From Aquilaria yunnanensis (lineage: Eukaryota; Streptophyta; Magnoliopsida; Malvales; Thymelaeaceae), in assembly GCA_039654915.1 (NCBI GenBank), contig CM077594.1:87124893-87188892 (forward strand): DNA of 64,000 nucleotides, in the 5' to 3' direction. This document shows positions 59,603 to 64,000 of the stretch, in pieces. The notes below the pieces were generated by a model. It saw only the letters and a program-made list of their open reading frames with translations, searched no databases and was not told the origin of the DNA. A program made the translations under genes and the position numbers. Every line of letters begins with the position of its first letter. Positions within the stretch are counted from its first letter, which is position 1.

Positions 59603-59613
59603 AAGGTGGAGAT
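59603..59613 (+). other. Copia polypurine tract
   Basis: AAGGTGGAGAT lies directly before the 3' LTR start at 59614. Confidence 0.75.
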
Positions 59614-59937
59614 TGTTGAAGATTGCCTCAACTTTGTTCTTAACCTTCATCCCACATGGACTAGGAAACAAAGGCTTAATGCCTTAGCTCCATATTTCAC
59701 CCTTCATCCCACATTGGCCATAGAAAGGGCCTTGGTACCTTCAACTCCTTATATAAGGAGCTTAGTTGTGACAATTAGAATTCGTCCCACAATCTAGTAG
59801 TCACTTAGATTGTATTCTTCTTCTTTCTTAGTGAATTCTTTCTTCCGGCTTGCCGCCCGAGGTTTTTCCCCGATTTGGGGTTTTCCTCGTAAATTCTCGT
59901 GTCTCTTTTCTTTGTGCTTACGTTCTGATTCCTAACA
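59614..59937 (+). repeat. Copia 3' LTR (324 bp)
   Basis: Matches 38708-39031 in length and, by eye, in sequence, including TATATAA at 59750-59756. Followed by target duplication AAATT. Confidence 0.95.
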
Positions 59938-60240
59938 AAATTGAAGGAAAAAAAAATAAGAGTGAAAATGAAGATAATGATACTGATGAAGAGGAAAAAC
60001 AAAAGAATAGAAGAAGAAGAAGAAGAAGAAGAAGAAGAAGAAGAAGGGAGCCAAGAAGAAAGACAAGGAAGTAGAAGATCAGCATGACATTGATGAGAAG
60101 GAATGGAAGAAAAAGAAGAAGAATATATTCAAAAGGATGACAAAGAGAAAAAGCAAAGAATGAGGAAAAAGAAGAGGGGGATGGGTTTTTGTTATACGAG
60201 TAATTGAAAAGCAACTGAACTTTATTAAGCGACTGATGAG
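59938..60240 (+). pseudogene. Possible Lys/Glu-rich coding remnant, right half, with AAG repeat
   Basis: Begins with the AAATT duplication and continues the charged-codon pattern of 38460-38707 (GKKNKSENEDNDTDEEEKQK) into an AAG/AGA microsatellite at 60008-60055. Frame changes and stops follow. Family unknown. Confidence 0.3.
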
Positions 60241-60407
60241 AAAAATCATTTGACCAGTAGCAACTAAAGAGCAACTATCCATGTGATGACTGCTTCTTCT
60301 CAATCTTCATCTAACCTCTCATGATATAATTCCCATAATATAGTTACTAATTCTTTATAATGACAGAAGTCAGTTGCCTTATTCAGTTGCTATTCATAAT
60401 TTGGTCT

Positions 60408-60562
60408 CGTTTGGGAATAACTTTTGTTATCAGCGTTAGAGTTTTGGATAAATTATTTAATGGTTGAGATGACAACGCTGAAACTAAAAGCTAAAAGGTA
60501 CTATTGGATAGTTTTTTTTAAAACTCTAATGCTAATTGCTGACGTTAATACCAAACAGGGCC
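60408..60562. mobile_element. Small foldback MITE, second copy
   Basis: Left end TCGTTTGGGAATAAC and right end GTTAATACCAAACAGGG are complementary, with the inner arms GCGTTAGAGTTTT and AAAACTCTAATGC also paired. Same family as 34655-34795. Total about 155 bp, non-coding. Confidence 0.7.
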
Positions 60563-62140
60563 AATATCTCTTGTAGTGTTATTAATATGATTTTGGTTTG
60601 TTTTACTTTTCCCCACAGATTATATTATATATATAATTAAATAGAAATTGTACTGTTTTTAGTAAGTAATGTTGTGCTAAAAGAACACTGTTCCTGAATT
60701 AACTGAAGTAATTGATATATGACTCAAAATTCTGACAATTAATTAAAAGCCTTCTTCACATGAATTTCCGGAGAGCTTTCTTACCAAACCAAAATTACGG
60801 AGACGAATTCCATTTTCCTTAAATGCAACTAGGGCCGAGTCTTATCGAGGCAAAGCTTGAAGCTACCAGTCGAGTCAAGTCTGTTGGATGAAAGAAAGTA
60901 AAGGGCTAATTCCAAGGTTTTGAGAACTTACATACACTTTTGCCTCATGACCGTGAGTTTTTCTTTCTTTCTTTCTTTCTTTCGTTTTGTGTGTGTGTGT
61001 GTGTGTTTTACAGTACATATTAATTTTCTGAATTATAATTTAAATTATATAATACCTATCTCAGAGTTAGTTAATAGTTTAAATTATTAATTTTTTTTAT
61101 CGAAATGTTAAAAAGAAAGAAAAAAGAAAGAGAAGCCAAGTTAGCCAACAGAATTAGCATACAATACATGCGTGCCTGGCAGTTCTGCGAAATGCCACAT
61201 GTAGACACGCATGTGTCGGAATATCTCAAAAGGTCCTCAAGATTTCAAATGAGTTTAATATTGAATCCAAAAGTATTTAAAAGCGGGCTACTTTGATGCA
61301 CTTTAGTTGTTTTTAAGATCTGTAAATGTAAAAGCACTAGATCAGGAAATCCAACAGCATTAAATTAGGATGTGAAAAAGAACACAGAAAGCGAATAAAA
61401 ATTAAGGTTGTCTTTTGTTTTTCTTTTATGGAAGTCATACTATCTTAGTGTAATTTTAAATCTAGAGTCAAAGAGTGGGCTTTAAGGCTTAATTTGTGGG
61501 AAACTAAAAACCAGCTATAGAACTTCTATTCCATTTTCCTTCCTTTTCTTTTTCTCCATCAACTAATTTTATTTAAAAACTAACACTTGTTTTGCTAATA
61601 ACCACTTGAAGAATATTTTATTATAATTTTTTTTCCTTATACAGTTTAAAACATAATAAAAATAATTTTTTTCCTTTGCAATAAATATTTTAAGAGTGGT
61701 CATTTTTTCTCTATCAAAGTATAAGGTTTCAATTTTTTAAGAGTACAAGTTAAGCAAATAATATTTCTATATAAAAAGAATTACTTATAATTGTTTACCG
61801 ATCAATAACCTCCCACAAATACATCCCTATGGAGTAGGGTAAAGTTTATATTGGATAATATCTCTTATTATAATAGGCCGTTAAAGGTTCAAGTTTTTGT
61901 AATAAAACGAGAAAAATATCTAAAGAAAAAAAGAACTTGAGTCCTCTCCTTATTGTATTTTTTTTTCTCCTTAGGGATCTTGTTAAACTCATTTTTTATT
62001 GTAGACATTTTTACCATTTTCATTGCTCATAGAAGAGCAATTGTACCAATAATTTTGAAATGAATATTAATCTTCTCTCTCCTTTCAATTTTCTTTATCA
62101 CTTTAAGGAAAGTGATAGTTTTCCTTCTTTTATTTTTTTT
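60563..62140. other. Intergenic DNA with microsatellites
   Basis: A (TTTC)n tract at about 60961-60983 and a (GT)n tract at about 60988-61006 are the only clear features. No gene is recognised. Confidence 0.5.
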
Positions 62141-63560
62141 GAACCGAAGTGTCTGATATGCGCCATACCCTTTGTGCGCCTTATCCCCATGATTACCTTT
62201 CTGCCCTCAAACCAATTTGGTTATTCCCCTCATATCCTTTCCTCTCCCAGCCACAGCAGATTCACGTGATCATCGTCGTCCTCTACAGTGGTCCTTGTTT
62301 TCACTGCCGAAGTCCCACGTCGGCCTTCTCCGTTGTTTCCAGGCGTCGCCAGCCACCGGCGCTGGTGATTGTTGGCTGGGTTACAGTTGCGTTGGTGGGT
62401 CGATGTTGGAAACCACCGGCTCCTCGTCTTCCACTGGATGGTGTGAAAATCGTGAGAAGCGGTTGAGGGACGGCGTCTAGGTGACGAGTCGGCAATGGCG
62501 GCATCTGAAGAATTGAAGCGGCGGTGCTGGCTGTGTCGTAGACCAACCTGCTTCGGTTTTTTTTTTTCTTTTGGCCAAATTATGTAGATCACCTTAATTT
62601 TATCTAAAACTTGTAATAATGCCCTAGGATTCAAAAAGCTAATTTTTGTCCTCGATATTCAAATTGTGTTTATATATAACTTCTTATTTTTTTACACATA
62701 TATGAGTAAATGTAACATATCTGTAATGTATCTACAAAATATCTCTGATCTCATTTATATATATGTGTTACATATTTTATACATATCCAACACTTGTTTT
62801 ATACATCTGATTTTATACATATCTATTATTCAATTTGTACATATTTCCAATTTTAGCAAAAACTAGGATTTGACATGTTTACACCTATTCTTTTTAGAGA
62901 TTGAACCTATACATAGTATTACATATATTAATAACATATTTGTGATATCGTTTGTACATATGTCATACATTATTTGTATATATTCCTTTTTTTTTTTTTG
63001 TATGTCAAATTTGTATATGTCTAATATCTGGTTTGTTTATATCTCTAATTTTTAGGGGATATACAAGATTTGATGTATTTACACTTTTTTTATACTATAG
63101 AGGGTAATATTGAAATACTAATATATATAGACATAAAAGGTATAGTGCACATTAGACTTATCAATTTTGGACATCCTACCTTTACACAAGGGATATCAAT
63201 GGACATTCGCCTTGTGAATATCTTATCATGTTATATTCAAGTGGTAGGATATTTTTTTTACAATTAAATGGATTTTGATTGGATTTGGTTTTTTTATACC
63301 CATTATATTTGGATAGCATGCAGTCCCCATTTGTGTGTGTGTAACCCACATTTATATGTATTACTATTACAAATGGAAAAAAATTATAAAAACCCTCTTG
63401 ATATGATGTTTACCCTAACTTGCATTGCCTTCTCTTTTTCCGGGAAACCTACTCTGTACTGTGAGCTTCGGCAGCCAACGAGTGAACATAATTGGCCGAA
63501 ATATTCTAATACAACTTTTAGGTTTTAAAACTAAACAGATAAGCCTTAGATTAATATATA
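62141..63560. other. Intergenic DNA: GC-richer block and ATACAT-rich repeats
   Basis: 62260-62540 is GC-richer and open in several frames on both strands, but shows no known motif. 62650-63250 is a degenerate repeat of ACATAT/TATACAT words (such as TTTGTACATAT and TTATACATAT). No gene is supported. Confidence 0.4.
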
Positions 63561-64000
63561 ACTTAGTTCTTATTAGGGTAAAACTCACCATGGGTCACCT
63601 AGCTTATTTTTTTGTCCTATCCGGATACCTTACCTTTATTTTGTTCTAGCGAGATATCTTTCCTCTTATTGCGTATCCTGTTCAGCTACTTTCTGTCAAA
63701 TTGGTCGTTAAATTGGATGGAAAATGATAAAGTGGCATTAAATAATACTAAAATAAACTTAAAATAACAACTTCAGTCCTCAAACGATTCAATTACTAAT
63801 TCTAACCCTTAAAATTTCACTTAAGCCAATTCTACCCCTCTCATCCCGTTCACCGCCACCTCCCACTCTTCTCCTCCGTCATTTTCAGGACATTCGTCAT
63901 TTTCAGGGTTCCTCTCTCTGTCTTTGTCTCTTGGGGTTCTCCGCTACGGTTTGTGGAGGAGCGGCGAGCTGCTGCTGCTGCTGACGTTCGCGGCGCCTAG
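63561..64000. other. TE-like sequence at the window edge
   Basis: AGGGTAAAACTCACCATGGGTCACC near 63577 is the kind of phrase found at MULE-type ends, followed by CT-rich leader-like sequence and a CTG repeat near 63973. The element or gene, if any, continues beyond the window. Confidence 0.3.

Larger units (their letters stand above)
38708..59937 (+). mobile_element. Ty1/Copia retrotransposon, interrupted by a nested element
   Basis: LTRs of 324 bp (38708-39031 and 59614-59937) both start TGTTGAAGATTGCC and end CCTAACA, and are flanked by AAATT on both sides (38703-38707 and 59938-59942). It has an initiator-Met tRNA primer site, gag, zinc knuckle, protease, integrase, reverse transcriptase and RNase H in Copia order. 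Integrase precedes RT, and the GAG-pre-integrase and integrase motifs resemble the Tork/Tnt1 lineage. Removing the nested insert leaves about 4.9 kb. The two LTRs look identical, so insertion is recent. RT carries a deletion and frameshift, so this copy cannot move itself. Confidence 0.95.

Noticed and set aside
59850..60074. Frame with a poly-Arg run
   Set aside because: The Arg run is an AAG/AGA microsatellite, and the first part is Copia LTR.
62149..62634. Overlapping frames of 81-134 codons on both strands
   Set aside because: GC-richer sequence open in many frames, with no recognisable motif, splice pattern or promoter.

Overview
This is nuclear DNA of a eudicot plant: AT-rich and repeat-rich, with intron-containing plant genes (a xyloglucan endotransglucosylase/hydrolase and COP9 signalosome subunit 8) embedded in LTR retrotransposons, MITEs, hAT-like elements and a Pack-MULE. 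I cannot name the species from the sequence.

Layout. 1-24.3 kb is gene-poor. It holds a 1.7-kb non-autonomous hAT-like element (1420-3136), a ~180-bp tandem repeat (4.5-6.2 kb), a Tourist-like MITE (7155-7496), several duplicated AT-rich blocks, a second hAT-like element whose 3' end has been tandemly amplified (11.2-13.0 kb), a complete solo LTR with 5-bp target duplication (13557-17364), a ~450-bp tandem repeat (18.3-20.3 kb) and a LINE remnant (22.1-23.1 kb, minus). 24.3-35.5 kb is the genic island: XTH (plus, 3 exons), an uncharacterised 932-aa protein (minus, 7 exons), CSN8 (plus, 5 exons, one GC-AG intron) divergent from the previous gene, and a small one-exon gene (minus). 36.9-37.9 kb is a Pack-MULE carrying a BAHD acyltransferase fragment.

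38.7-59.9 kb is a nested pair. A ~4.9-kb Ty1/Copia element (324-bp LTRs, TSD AAATT) was split inside gag by a 16.3-kb Ty3/Gypsy-type element (2515-bp LTRs, TSD CCATG). Both LTR pairs look identical by eye, so both insertions are young. The inner element has a damaged gag and no recognisable pol. In the place of pol it carries tandem repeats, three tandem intronless genes for a small basic Cys4 protein, and an intronless, frameshifted cytokinin-activating LOG-type gene. The small proteins resemble the nucleic-acid-binding Cys-rich proteins of carla- and allexiviruses. Genes two and three and LOG each sit behind a copy of the same promoter-like module, and LOG has five tandem copies of it. A 37-unit hairpin minisatellite then runs almost to the 3' LTR. 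This cargo-carrying retrotransposon is the most unusual thing in the window.

60-64 kb is intergenic, with one MITE, microsatellites and TE-like sequence but no supported gene. All exon boundaries were derived by eye from splice sites, reading frame and remembered family alignments; no search was run.
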